Source of the DNA: Acidimicrobiia bacterium
GTDB taxonomy: Bacteria > Actinomycetota > Acidimicrobiia > IMCC26256 > PALSA-610
NCBI GenBank assembly: GCA_027494135.1
Contig: JAOSJK010000012.1
Location: 672,795-736,794 of the forward strand
Length of the DNA stretch: 64,000 bases
Reading direction: 5' to 3'
Below the pieces are notes generated by a model, which saw only the letters and a list, made by a program, of their open reading frames with translations, did no database searches and was not told where the DNA came from. Made by a program: the position numbers and the translations under genes. Shown here piece after piece: positions 16,518 through 27,961 of this stretch (within the stretch, counting starts at the first letter, position 1; each line of letters starts with the position of its first letter).

Positions 16518-17741
16518 TCAGGGAATCTGCATGCCAGAGATGGTGCGGGCGATCACCAGCCGCTGGATCTCCGAGGTGCCCTCGAAGATCGTGTAGATCT
16601 TCGAGTCGCGGTGCCACTGCTCCACTGGGTGGTCCTTCACGTAGCCGGCGCCGCCGAGGATCTGGATCGCTTCCTCGGTCACCTTCACGGCGACCTCACC
16701 GGCGTAGAGCTTGCTCATGGAGCCCTCGCCGGCGGTGAACTCCTTGCCGTTGCGCCCCATCCAGGTCGCCCTCCACACGAGCAGGCGAGCCGCGTCGATA
16801 GCCGTCTTCATGTCGGCGAGCTTGAAGGCGATCGCCTGGTTCATGATGATCGGCCGGCCGAACGCCTGGCGCTCCTTCGCGTAGTCGAGTGCGTACTCGT
16901 ACGCGGCGCGAGCGATTCCCAGCGCCTGTGCGCCAACGAGTGGGCGGCTCGCCTCGAAGGTGCTCATCGCCGCCTGCACTCGCGAGCTCTTGCCTTCGCG
17001 TGCGCGAGCGATTCGAGCGTCGAGCTTCTCCTTGCCTCCGAGCAGGCAGCTACCGGGCACGCGGACGTCGTCGAGAACGACCTCTGCGGTGTGGCTGGCG
17101 CGGATCCCCATCTTCTTGTACTTCTGCCCCATCGAGAGGCCGGGAGTGCCGGGCGGCACGACGAACGACGCGTGACCGCGGCTCTTGAGCTCCGGCTCCA
17201 CGGACGCGACCACCACGTGGACGGTCGGGACGTGCGTGATCCCGCCGTTGGTGATCCACGACTTGGTGCCGTTGAGAACCCACTCGTCCTTCGCCTCGTC
17301 GTAGACGGCGCGGGTGCGCAGCGACGAGACGTCGGAGCCGGCGTCGGCCTCGCTCACCGCGAAGGCCGCCATGCGGATGTCGTCGGCGGTGCCGAAGCAC
17401 TGGGGGATCCACTCACCGATCTGCTCGGGCGTACCGCTGCCGAGGATCCCCGTGACGCCGAGTGTCGTGCCGAGGAGCGCGAGGGTGATCCCTGCGTCGC
17501 CCCAGCATAGCTCCTCGGAGATCATTGCGAAGGTGATGCCGGTAGGGTCGCCGAACGCCTGCGAGACGAAGTCGATCGAGTAGAGGCCGATCTTGGCCGC
17601 CTCCTCGATGATCGGCCAGGGTGTCTCCTCACGCTCGTCCCACTCGGGGGCCGCCGGGCGGATGACGTCGGCGGCGAAGTCGTGGACCCACTTCTGGATC
17701 TGGAGCTGATCGTCGTTGAGGTCGAGCGAGAAGTCCGACAT
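16518..17741 (-). CDS. Acyl-CoA dehydrogenase, host of the att site
   Basis: 407 residues from ATG 17741, which has AGGAGG just upstream; a longer frame lacks this. All domains of the flavoprotein fold are present: an N-terminal helical part (QLQIQKWVHDFAADVIRPAA), the beta domain with AVSEADAGSDVSSLRT and NGTKSWITNGG, and the C-terminal helices with RQAFGRPIIMNQAIAFKLAD and QILGGAGYVKDHPVEQWHRD. The catalytic Glu is in IFEGTSEIQ. It oxidises an acyl-CoA at the alpha-beta bond using FAD. The last 75 bp, ending in GMQIP and stop, are the integration target, so the protein survives insertion unchanged. Confidence 0.93.
   Translation of the reverse strand: MSDFSLDLNDDQLQIQKWVHDFAADVIRPAAPEWDEREETPWPIIEEAAKIGLYSIDFVSQAFGDPTGITFAMISEELCWGDAGITLALLGTTLGVTGILGSGTPEQIGEWIPQCFGTADDIRMAAFAVSEADAGSDVSSLRTRAVYDEAKDEWVLNGTKSWITNGGITHVPTVHVVVASVEPELKSRGHASFVVPPGTPGLSMGQKYKKMGIRASHTAEVVLDDVRVPGSCLLGGKEKLDARIARAREGKSSRVQAAMSTFEASRPLVGAQALGIARAAYEYALDYAKERQAFGRPIIMNQAIAFKLADMKTAIDAARLLVWRATWMGRNGKEFTAGEGSMSKLYAGEVAVKVTEEAIQILGGAGYVKDHPVEQWHRDSKIYTIFEGTSEIQRLVIARTISGMQIP
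16522..16596. repeat. Right attachment repeat (core E)
   Basis: The 75 bp at the 3' end of the dehydrogenase gene, identical to 7433-7507. Confidence 0.85.
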
Positions 17742-17924
17742 CGGGGCCTCCTGACGAGGTGTGAGACCGCCGAGACGGGGGCGACGGTTGCGCCGTCGCG
17801 CTCGGCGGGAGAAGTTACTGTCGGGTAGCAAAGCCTACCTGAACGCGTGAGGAAGTCCAACCACCCCCGCTGTGATCTCCGTCACGAATCTCCTGGTGCG
17901 AGGTTTCTTGCTTAGAATCCTCGT

Positions 17925-18335
17925 ATGCGCGAGCTTCGAATAGGACAGGCTGCGGAGCTGCTCGGCGTCAGCCCCGACACGGTCCGCCGCTGGGCAGACG
18001 AGGGGCGCATCCCGTCGCGGCGCACCGGCGGCGGGCACCGCGTCGTCGACGCCGCGGGCCTGGCCGCCCTCGCCGCGGAGCATCCTCCGGTGGCCGAGCC
18101 GGGCGCGATCGTCGGGCGGTCGGCCCGGAACCGGTTCCCCGGGATCGTGACGCGCGTGGTCAGGGACGGCGTCGCCGCTCAGGTCGAGATCCAGGCAGGG
18201 CCGCACCGGGTCGTCTCGCTCATGACGCGCGAGGCCGCCGACGAGCTGCGCCTCGAGCCCGGCGTGCTCGCAGTGGCCGCCGTGAAGGCGACGAGCGTGG
18301 TGGTCGAGGTCCCTGAGATCGGCACCGAGGAATGA
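17925..18335 (+). CDS. HTH-TOBE molybdate-responsive regulator
   Basis: 136 residues. The N-terminus is a MerR/excisionase-type HTH (LRIGQAAELLGVSPDTVRRW, then GRIPSRRTGGGHR). After residue 60 comes a single molybdate-binding Mop/TOBE domain (ARNRFPGIVTRVVRDGVAAQ, VVSLMTREAADELRL, AVKATSVVVEV). It plays the role of ModE, but with a different DNA-binding domain. The stop overlaps the modA start by 4 nt, so the regulator is made with the transporter and probably controls the whole operon. Confidence 0.85.
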   Translation: MRELRIGQAAELLGVSPDTVRRWADEGRIPSRRTGGGHRVVDAAGLAALAAEHPPVAEPGAIVGRSARNRFPGIVTRVVRDGVAAQVEIQAGPHRVVSLMTREAADELRLEPGVLAVAAVKATSVVVEVPEIGTEE

Positions 18336-19144
18336 GGGTCGCAGGCATGGTGCGGTGGTCCAGGCGACTCCGCTGTTCGGCGCTGCTCGCCGCCGTGGTG
18401 CTCGTGGCGTCGTGCGGCCCCGGTCCCGGCGACGGGGACGGTGGCGGCGATGGCGATGGCAGGTCCGGCGCGGTGGCCGGCGAGCTGACCGTCGTCGCCG
18501 CGTCGTCACTGACCGGGGTTCTCACCGATCTCGCCGACGCATTCGAGGAGGATCGCCCCGAGATCGAGGTGCGTCTGTCGTTCGCCGCCTCGCCGACGAT
18601 CGTCGCCCAGGTTCAAGAAGGTGCGCCAGCCGATCTGGTCGCCACTGCCGACGACCTGACAATGGAGCACCTGATCGGCTCGGGCGACGTGCACGAGCCG
18701 CGTGTGTTCGCGCGCAACCGGCTCGCGATCGCCGTCGAGCGCGGCAACCCGGAGGGAATCGACGGGCTCGAGGACCTCGGGCGCTCGGGGCTGGTCGTCG
18801 TGCTCTGCGACTCCGCCGTGCCGTGTGGGCGCCTCGCCGACGAGGCACTCACCAAGGCCGGCGTGTCGCTGCAGGCAGACTCGCGCGAGCAGAACGTGAA
18901 GGCGACCCTGGGGAGGGTCGAGCTCGGCGAGGCCGACGCCGCGATCGTGTACGCGACCGACACCGAGGCAAGCACCGCCGTAGACAGCGTCGCGATCCCA
19001 GCAGCGCAGAACGCCTCGACGGCGCTCCCCATCGCCGTCGTCCGCGGTGCCGGGAACCGTGCCGGCGCGGAGGGCTTCGTGGAGTTCCTCCTCTCCGACG
19101 CGGGCCGAGCGATCCTCCTCGACGCGGGCTTCCTGAAGCCGTGA
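18332..19144 (+). CDS. modA: Molybdate ABC transporter substrate-binding lipoprotein
   Basis: 270 residues. The signal peptide ends in the lipobox LVASC, followed by a Gly/Asp-rich linker that tethers the domain to the membrane. The mature part starts GELTVVAASSLTGVLTDLA, the ligand loop of ModA, and has SFAASPTIVAQVQEGAPADL, VFARNRLAIAVERGNP and DAAIVYATD, all typical of the family. It captures molybdate or tungstate for ModBC. It overlaps modB by one base. Confidence 0.93.
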   Translation: MRVAGMVRWSRRLRCSALLAAVVLVASCGPGPGDGDGGGDGDGRSGAVAGELTVVAASSLTGVLTDLADAFEEDRPEIEVRLSFAASPTIVAQVQEGAPADLVATADDLTMEHLIGSGDVHEPRVFARNRLAIAVERGNPEGIDGLEDLGRSGLVVVLCDSAVPCGRLADEALTKAGVSLQADSREQNVKATLGRVELGEADAAIVYATDTEASTAVDSVAIPAAQNASTALPIAVVRGAGNRAGAEGFVEFLLSDAGRAILLDAGFLKP

Positions 19145-20049
19145 TGACGAGAGGGCGTCGCCGGGGTGTCCGCCGGCCGCCGCTTCCTGTGGTCCTTGTC
19201 GCGATCGTCGGGGCGGGCGCGCTCTTCGTCCTGCCCCTCGCCTCGCTCCTGGTAAGGGCGCCCTGGGCGTCACTACCCGACCTCGTCACTGCACCATCGG
19301 CCCTGACTGCTCTCCGTCTCTCGCTGGTCTGCTCCCTGTCGGCGACCGCCGCATCGATCACGTTCGGCGTCCCCCTCGCGTGGCTCCTCGCCCGACACGA
19401 GTTCCCCGGCAAGTCAATGCTGCGCGGCCTGGTGCTGCTGCCGATCGCCCTGCCACCGATCGTCGGCGGCGTCGTCCTGCTCCTAGCCCTCGGACGGCGC
19501 GGGCTCGCCGGCCAGTACCTCGATCAGTGGTTCGGAGTCCGTCTGCCGTTCACGACCGCCGGTGCGATCGTCGCCGCGACGTTCGTGGCGATGCCCTTCC
19601 TGGTGATCGCCGTCGAGGGCGCGCTGCGCCAGGTGGACAGTCGTCTGGAGGAGGCCGCCGTGACCCTCGGCGCCTCGCAGTGGACGGTGTGGCGACGCAT
19701 CACCCTGCCGTCGATCATGCCGACGCTCGTCGCCGGCGCCGCGTTCTGCTGGGCGCGGGCACTCGGCGAGTTCGGCGCCACTATCTCCTTCGCCGGATCC
19801 TTCCCCGGCGAGACACGAACACTTCCCCTGGAGGTATTCCTCGCGCTCGAGACCGACCGCGACGCCGCCGTCGCGCTGAGCCTGGTCCTGGTCGCCATCT
19901 CTGTCGCCGTGCTGGTGATCACCGGCCGGTACAGCGTCTTCGGTAGCGCCCGCGCACGTGACTCCCGCGACTCCCGTGACTCCTACGGCGATCTCGTCGG
20001 TGGCGGGAAGGCCGCGACCCCCGGGGCCCCCGCGCGGAGCGAACGGTGA
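19144..20049 (+). CDS. modB: Molybdate ABC transporter permease
   Basis: 301 residues with six or so membrane segments, beginning PLPVVLVAIVGAGALFVLPL. The loop that meets the ATPase is EEAAVTLGASQWTVWRRITL, followed by ALGEFGATISFAGSFPGETRT, a ModB hallmark. Start ATG 19144 shares its A with the modA stop. The C-terminal 35 residues (RDSRDSRDSYGDLVGGG) are hydrophilic and low in complexity, beyond the usual family end. The stop overlaps the modC GTG start. Confidence 0.93.
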   Translation: MTRGRRRGVRRPPLPVVLVAIVGAGALFVLPLASLLVRAPWASLPDLVTAPSALTALRLSLVCSLSATAASITFGVPLAWLLARHEFPGKSMLRGLVLLPIALPPIVGGVVLLLALGRRGLAGQYLDQWFGVRLPFTTAGAIVAATFVAMPFLVIAVEGALRQVDSRLEEAAVTLGASQWTVWRRITLPSIMPTLVAGAAFCWARALGEFGATISFAGSFPGETRTLPLEVFLALETDRDAAVALSLVLVAISVAVLVITGRYSVFGSARARDSRDSRDSYGDLVGGGKAATPGAPARSER

Positions 20050-21098
20050 CCCTCGACTCCGCGCTCCGACTCCGCATCGGGACACTCGACCTCGACGTCT
20101 CCCTGAGTGCGGAACCTGGCGGGCTCGTCGTGATCGTCGGGCCGAACGGTGCCGGGAAGACGACCGCGCTCCGCTGCCTCGCGGGGCTGCAGCCGTTGGA
20201 GTCCGGGCACATCCGCGCCGACGGGAACACCCTCGACGATCCCGCGGCGCGCATCTTTGTCGCACCCGAGCACCGACCCATCGGCGTCGTCTTCCAGGAA
20301 GGGCGCCTCTTCCCCCACCTCGACGCGGCCGACAACGTCGCTTTCGGGCTGCGATGCCGAGGGGTCGCGCGCGCCGAAGCCCGGAGCAGGGCCGAGGGGT
20401 GGCTCGAGCGCATCGGGCTCGGCGGTCTCGGATCCTCACGGCCGGCCGCGCTCTCCGGTGGCCAGGCGCAGCGCGTCGCGCTCGCCCGCGCGCTCGCCGT
20501 CGGGCCGCGCCTCCTGCTCCTCGACGAACCGCTCGCCGCACTCGACGCCACGTCGCGCGTCGAGGTCCGCCGCGAGCTGCGCGACTCCCTCGCCGATTTC
20601 GACGGGGTACGCGTGCTCGTGACACACGACCCGGTCGAGGCCCTGGCGCTCGCCGACCGCATCGTCGTCGTCGAGGATGGGCAGGTGGTGCAGGAGGGCA
20701 CGCCCGACGACATCCGCACTCGGCCGCGCACTCGATACGTAGCAGACCTCGTAGGCCTCAACCTGCTGCGCGGGCGCGGGGCCGGCGACCGCGTCGTCCT
20801 GGACGCCGGCGGTGAGCTCGCGGCGCCGGGGGCCGGATCCGGCGACGTGATCGCGATCGTGCATCCCCACGCGATCGCGCTGCACCGCAGCAATCCCGAC
20901 GTGTCGGCTCGAAACGTGTGGGCAACGACCGTCGAGAGCCTCGATCTCGAGGGTGACCGGGTGCGGGTGCGGCTCACCGGCCCGGTCGACCTGGTCGCCG
21001 AGGTCACTCCCGGTGCGGTGACCGATCTCGCGCTGGCCCCGGGCCTGGAGGTCTGGGCCTCCGTGAAAGCCACAGAGGTGCAGGTCTCACCCGCGTAG
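20046..21098 (+). CDS. modC: Molybdate ABC transporter ATPase
   Basis: 350 residues. Walker A is GPNGAGKTTALRCLAG, the Q-loop lies in GVVFQEGRLFPHL, the signature is LSGGQAQRVALARAL and Walker B is LLLLDEPLAALD, with a His switch in VLVTHD. After residue 280 a Mop/TOBE domain (NVWATTVESLDLEGDRVRVR, AEVTPGAVTDLALAPG, ASVKATEVQV) would sense molybdate and slow import when it is plentiful. Start GTG overlaps modB. With modA and modB it completes the importer, supplying molybdenum cofactor enzymes encoded elsewhere. Confidence 0.95.
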   Translation: MTLDSALRLRIGTLDLDVSLSAEPGGLVVIVGPNGAGKTTALRCLAGLQPLESGHIRADGNTLDDPAARIFVAPEHRPIGVVFQEGRLFPHLDAADNVAFGLRCRGVARAEARSRAEGWLERIGLGGLGSSRPAALSGGQAQRVALARALAVGPRLLLLDEPLAALDATSRVEVRRELRDSLADFDGVRVLVTHDPVEALALADRIVVVEDGQVVQEGTPDDIRTRPRTRYVADLVGLNLLRGRGAGDRVVLDAGGELAAPGAGSGDVIAIVHPHAIALHRSNPDVSARNVWATTVESLDLEGDRVRVRLTGPVDLVAEVTPGAVTDLALAPGLEVWASVKATEVQVSPA

Positions 21099-21202
21099 GC
21101 CCTGCTCAGCGGGGGACTCCCCTCATCTGCTGAAGATCTCCCGCCCGACTGCCGATCCACTATCAGATCTACTTCCAGCCGCCGCCGTTCCCGGGGACAG
21201 GT

Positions 21203-22609
21203 GTGTTCGTCAGACGTCTCACAGCTCTTGCCTCCATGCTGCTGGTCGCCGGCCTCGTCGCCGGATCCGGTGCGTCACCGGCGACCGCTGCCGGCGACCC
21301 CGCCGACGGCCCCCGTTACCGCCGGATCACCTTCCCCGTAGACGGGTCCGTCAGCTACACAGACACCTACGGCGCCTGCCGCGACGGCTGTACGCGCAGC
21401 CACGAGGGCCAGGACCTCATGGGGACGAAGCTCCTCCGGCTCGTCTCGACCGTCGACGGCACGGTCGCATGGACTCGGACCGACTCCTCGGGGCTCTCCG
21501 GAAATATGGTCGCGATACGCGACGCGAGCGGGTGGGAGTACCTCTACATCCACCTGAACAACGACACGCCAGGCACCGACGACGGGCTCAACCCGCCCGA
21601 GTGGATCCTCGGGCCCGGCATCGTGGCAGGGGCGACGGTCTCCGCTGGCCAGCTCGTCGGATTCATGGGCGACAGCGGGAACGCCGAGTCGAGCTCGCCG
21701 CACGTGCACTTCGAGATCCGGAGACCGAACGGGAATCCGATCAACCCCTGGACGAGCCTCCGCCTCGCGCAGGGGCTGCCGGCAGATCCGCGCTGCGACT
21801 ACGACACGAATCCACGGAGCAGCCCGCGCAAGGCGGCCGGGCCCGGGTACTGGGTGGCCTCACCCGACGGGGCGGTGTACGCGTACGGTCGTACGAGGAA
21901 CTTCGGTGGCATGAGCGGCAGGCGCCTCGCCGCGCCGATCATCGGACTCACTCCGACACCGACTGCCGCCGGCTACTGGCTCCTCGGACGCGACGGTGGG
22001 ATCTTCTCTCTCGGTAACGCGAAGTTCCGTGGCTCGACGGGAGACATGCGGCTCAACGCGCCCATAGTCGGGATGGCCTCGACTGCCCACGGCAAGGGCT
22101 ACTGGCTGCTCGGGAGCGACGGCGGTGTCTTCTCGTTCGGGGACGCGAAGTTCTACGGATCGACCGGCGACCGGCCGCTCACCGCCACGGTGAACGCGAT
22201 CGCCGCTACACCGTCCGGCAAGGGCTACTGGCTCGCCGATACGCGCGGGCGGGTCTACCCGTTCGGCGACGCCCACAGCTATGGGGGCGCCGCGAGGCTC
22301 CAGCTCCGTCGGAAGATCGTGGCCATCGTGCCGACACCGACCGCTCTGGGGTACTGGCTCCTCACGGCGAGCGGACGCGTGCTTCCCTACGGCGACGCGA
22401 AGTGGAACGGTGCCGTCAAGAACATCGGCCTCTGCTCACCCTCGAAGGCCCGCGGGATGGTGCCCACGCGCACAGGCGGCGGCTACTGGATCCTCCAGGG
22501 CGACGGCCACGTGCGCGCCTACGGCGACGCATACCCCTGGGGTGGGCCCGCTGCCTCCGGCGCCCGCGGCGCGGCGATCGCGGGTGTGCCATCCGGGTCG
22601 GCCGCCTGA
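21203..22609 (+). CDS. Secreted M23 metallopeptidase with C-terminal YWL/FGDA repeats
   Basis: 468 residues starting at GTG. The signal peptide (ALASMLLVAGLVAGSGASPATAA) is followed by a LytM/lysostaphin-type Zn peptidase: SHEGQDLMG supplies His and Asp, and SPHVHFEIR supplies the HxH pair. From residue 205 onward there are about six repeats of roughly 45 residues built on GYWLxxxDGGxFSFGDAKFxGSTG. Such repeats are common in exported proteins of Acidimicrobiia and probably fold as a propeller that binds the wall or polysaccharide. The enzyme would cut peptidoglycan cross-bridges. It stands alone, 104 bp after modC. Confidence 0.85.
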   Translation: MFVRRLTALASMLLVAGLVAGSGASPATAAGDPADGPRYRRITFPVDGSVSYTDTYGACRDGCTRSHEGQDLMGTKLLRLVSTVDGTVAWTRTDSSGLSGNMVAIRDASGWEYLYIHLNNDTPGTDDGLNPPEWILGPGIVAGATVSAGQLVGFMGDSGNAESSSPHVHFEIRRPNGNPINPWTSLRLAQGLPADPRCDYDTNPRSSPRKAAGPGYWVASPDGAVYAYGRTRNFGGMSGRRLAAPIIGLTPTPTAAGYWLLGRDGGIFSLGNAKFRGSTGDMRLNAPIVGMASTAHGKGYWLLGSDGGVFSFGDAKFYGSTGDRPLTATVNAIAATPSGKGYWLADTRGRVYPFGDAHSYGGAARLQLRRKIVAIVPTPTALGYWLLTASGRVLPYGDAKWNGAVKNIGLCSPSKARGMVPTRTGGGYWILQGDGHVRAYGDAYPWGGPAASGARGAAIAGVPSGSAA

Positions 22610-22631
22610 TCGTCCGCCAGGCCCGCCCGCA

Positions 22632-22657
22632 CGGCCCGGTCGTCCCGCGCCGGGCCG
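22632..22657. terminator. Hairpin between convergent genes
   Basis: CGGCCCGG and CCGGGCCG form a perfect 8-bp stem with a 10-nt loop, placed between the ends of the M23 gene (22609) and gcvP (22665). No T-run follows, as is usual in GC-rich actinobacteria. It may act in both directions. Confidence 0.5.
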
Positions 22658-22664
22658 GCGTCAC

Positions 22665-25548
<2,884 letters not shown>

Positions 25549-25619
25549 GTCGAACCCCTAGTCGCCTCGCGCCGGTCGGGTGCCACCCATCTGCGGTGGT
25601 CCTCCCGGCTCTGTCGCGG

Positions 25620-25798
25620 GACCTGAGAGATTCGCCGGCCGGTCGCCCGGGCGACTTTCCCCGTCGGTGAGACCCGCGCCGCGGGCCTGCTCTCCAGAGG
25701 TGCCTCGCCCCGGCGGTCCCTTGGCCTGAGAGTTTCCCGGGAGGGTTGCTCCTTCGGCGCCCCGACCGTTCGCACGGCCCGGGACTCTCCCGTCGGGG
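25620..25798 (-). promoter_or_regulatory. Tandem glycine riboswitch
   Basis: Read on the minus strand, the first aptamer (25798-25724) runs from GACGGGAGAGTCCCGG through CGCCGAAGGAGCAA to CGGGAAACTCTCAGGC. The second (25705-25620) begins GGCACCTCTGGAGAGCAGG and ends GGCGAATCTCTCAGGT. These paired GGAGAG and CTCTCAGG elements with CCGAAGGAGCAA are the signature of the two-aptamer glycine riboswitch. It ends about 70 nt before the gcvP start. In known cases glycine binding turns gcv genes on. In GC-rich bacteria control may act on translation. Confidence 0.93.
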
Positions 25799-25836
25799 GT
25801 CGACGGCTTGTCGCGCCGACCCTAGCGCGCCATCCC

Positions 25837-26007
25837 GAGATGGGTCAGAACCGCGCACCCCCACCGCCGAAACGACCCATCTCCAGCACCCCCTCTCCGA
25901 GATGGGTCAGAACCGCGCACCCCCACCGCCGAAACGACCCATCTCCAGCACCCCCTCTCCGAGATGGGTCAGAACCGCGCACCCCCACCGCCGAAACGAC
26001 CCATCTC
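25837..26007. repeat. Three tandem 47-nt inverted repeats, 62-nt period
   Basis: Copies at 25837-25883, 25899-25945 and 25961-26007 are identical: GAGATGGGTC, a 27-nt loop with CGCGCACCCCCACCGCCG, then GACCCATCTC. The 15-nt spacers (CAGCACCCCCTCTCC) are identical too. The block lies just downstream of the minus-strand acyl-CoA dehydrogenase gene and upstream of the riboswitch, so it could stop transcription between the two units. Confidence 0.85.
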
Positions 26008-26019
26008 GAGGGTGGGGGC

Positions 26020-27169
26020 TCAAGGCCGGTAGCCGGCGACGAGGGCCTCGAAGATCATCTCGCGCTGCACCTCGTTGGTGCCTTCGCCGTACTCCAGGAT
26101 CTTGCAGTCGCGGTAGTAGCGCTGCACCGGGCTGTCCACCATGAACCCGGCGGCGCCGTGCAGGTGCATCGCCCGTTCGGCCATCCACGTGGCGCACTCG
26201 GACGCGACGAGCTTCGCGATCGACGCGTCGGTCTCGTAGGGATGCCCGCCGGCGAGGGCCGCCGCCGCCCGGTACACGAGGGTACGAGCTGCGGCAAGGC
26301 GTGCGGCCATGTCCGCGACGTTGAACCGGACGGCTTGAAGGGCCGCAAGCGGCGCACCGAACTGCTCGCGGGTCATGGCGTGTGAGATCGTTGCGTCGAG
26401 GGCAGCACGGCCGAGGCCGCACGCGAGCGCGCCGCCGAAGATGCGGCCCTGGGAGAGCACGGTCAAGCACTCGCGGAAGCCCGTGTTCTCCTCGCCGACG
26501 AGGCGATCGGCTTCGACGACACAACCGTCGAAGTGCAGCTCGCCGAGGTCGGCGGCACGCATGCCGACCTTGCGCATCGGCGACCGGGTGAGTCCCGGGG
26601 TCTCGCCGTCGACCAGAAGAACCGACAACCCGCGCAGTCGCCCGGGCTCTCCGTCGGTGCGGGCGACCACGAGGAGGTCATCTGCGATGCTGCCGTTGGT
26701 GATGTAGATCTTCGTGCCGTCGAGCACGAAGTGGTCACCGTCACGACGGGCGCGCAGGCGCGCCTGGCGGACGTCGGCACCGGCCTCCGGGCTCGGCGTA
26801 GGCCCATGCCCCGATCCGTTCGCCCGCCAGGAGCGGGGGCAGGTGCCGGTGGGCCAGGTCGGGGCCGGCGACGACGGCGAGCGCTCCGGACGCCAGCACG
26901 GCATGCACATAGACGCCGAGCGTGACGGCGGCCGACGCTCGCGCTAGCTCCTCGATCAGGATGCAGCGCTCGACCGGCCCGCCGCCAGATCCTCCGAACG
27001 CCTCGCCGATGCCGACGCCCAGCCACCCGAGCTCGCCCAGCTTCGAGAAGATCGAGCGCGGGAAGGCTTCTCCCTCGTCCCAGACGCGTGCGTTCGGCTC
27101 GATCTCCGTGCCAGCGAAGCGGGCGACGTGCTCGCGCAGCTCGTCCTGCGTCGCGCTGAGCTCAAGCAC
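26020..27169 (-). CDS. Acyl-CoA dehydrogenase, frameshifted near base 26785
   Basis: About 383 residues. GTG 27169 is chosen as start because it gives VLELSATQDELREHVARFAG, the normal family N-terminus, and overlaps the preceding hydratase gene by only 8 nt. The first half ends in AGERIGAWAYAEP; the second frame resumes at EAGADVRQARLRARR, so one base is missing in the loop that is usually TEPGAGSD. The C-terminal part has REQFGAPLAALQAVRFNVAD, LHGAAGFMVDSPVQRYYRD and the catalytic Glu in YGEGTNEVQ. It is the last gene of the six-gene leftward operon. Confidence 0.88.
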
Positions 27170-27938
27170 CGCGGAACTCCGCACGGCGCTTCTCGCGGAA
27201 CGCGCGGACCCCCTCGGCGTGGTCCTCACTCATCAGGCAGTGGACCTGGGCGAAGATCTCGAACTCGAACTCGGCATCCATGTCGGATCCCAGCGACCGG
27301 TGTATTGCCCGCTTCGTCCACCGGTGCGCGACGGGAGGCCCCGCCGCGATGCGCGCCGCCCAGTCGTCGACCTCGGTCCGGAACCGCTCGGCCGGCACGA
27401 CGCGGTGCACGAGACCCATCTCGAGCGCCTCGGCCGCCTCGACCAGGCGCCCTGTGAACATGAGCTCGCTCGCCGCTCCCAGACCCACCAGGCGCGGCAG
27501 GAACCATCCCGTTGACATGTCACAACCGGCCAGCCCTATGCGCGTGAACGGTGCGCCGACTCGGATGCCTTCCGCGGCGATTCGGATGTCGCAGGCCATG
27601 GCGAGACCGAGGCCGCCACCCACCGCGTCGCCGTGTAGCGCCGCGATCACGGGCTTGTCCATCGTGACGATCGCACGGATCGGGTCCAGGTACCGCCTGA
27701 CGATCCGTTCCCACTCCAGCGGCCCTCGTTCGTGCATCTCGGCCTGGTCTGCGCCGGCGCAGAAGTACTTGCCCGCGCCGGCGAGAACGACCACCACCGC
27801 ATCCGAGGCAGCCACCCCGTCGAGAGCGTCGACGAGCATCTCGATCGTGTCTATCGCGAGAGTGTTGAGCCGCTCCGGCCGGCTCAGGGTGACGGTGGCA
27901 ACACCGCCGTCGACGTCGAGCAACACGTCCTCTGACAT
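27162..27938 (-). CDS. Enoyl-CoA hydratase/isomerase family protein
   Basis: 258 residues of the crotonase fold. The CoA and oxyanion regions are KYFCAGADQAEM and HGDAVGGGLGLAMACDIRIA. Where hydratases place their first catalytic Glu, this protein has IGLAGCDMSTGWFLPRLVG, so it may be an isomerase or hydrolase-type member and not a classical hydratase. It lies between a Zn-dependent alcohol dehydrogenase and an acyl-CoA dehydrogenase, consistent with work on an unusual acyl-CoA. The ATG at 27938 is 23 bp after the preceding gene. Confidence 0.87.
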   Translation of the reverse strand: MSEDVLLDVDGGVATVTLSRPERLNTLAIDTIEMLVDALDGVAASDAVVVVLAGAGKYFCAGADQAEMHERGPLEWERIVRRYLDPIRAIVTMDKPVIAALHGDAVGGGLGLAMACDIRIAAEGIRVGAPFTRIGLAGCDMSTGWFLPRLVGLGAASELMFTGRLVEAAEALEMGLVHRVVPAERFRTEVDDWAARIAAGPPVAHRWTKRAIHRSLGSDMDAEFEFEIFAQVHCLMSEDHAEGVRAFREKRRAEFRGA

Positions 27939-27961
27939 GGCCGGGTCCTCTCTCTCGTGGG

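Larger units (their letters stand above)
7433..16596. mobile_element. Integrative mobilizable element in the 3' end of an acyl-CoA dehydrogenase gene
   Basis: The 9.1-kb segment is bounded by perfect 75-bp direct repeats (7433-7507 and 16522-16596). The right repeat is the 3' end of the dehydrogenase gene; the left one is the displaced end. Inside are an excisionase-like HTH gene, a MobF relaxase and a tyrosine integrase whose start faces the right repeat. GTAGGGATG repeats lie on the inner side of both ends. A five-gene envelope operon is cargo. No coupling protein, TraB/FtsK-type translocase or type IV secretion gene is present, so it would need a helper to move. Integration restores the end of the host gene. 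Confidence 0.8.

Noticed and set aside
16518..16596. tRNA gene as integration target
   Set aside because: The repeated 75 bp encode the dehydrogenase C-terminus and have no tRNA arms or T-loop signature.
25837..26007. CRISPR-like array (three identical repeats with short spacers)
   Set aside because: The spacers are identical and only 15 nt, the repeat is a 47-nt inverted repeat that also occurs elsewhere, and no cas genes are present.
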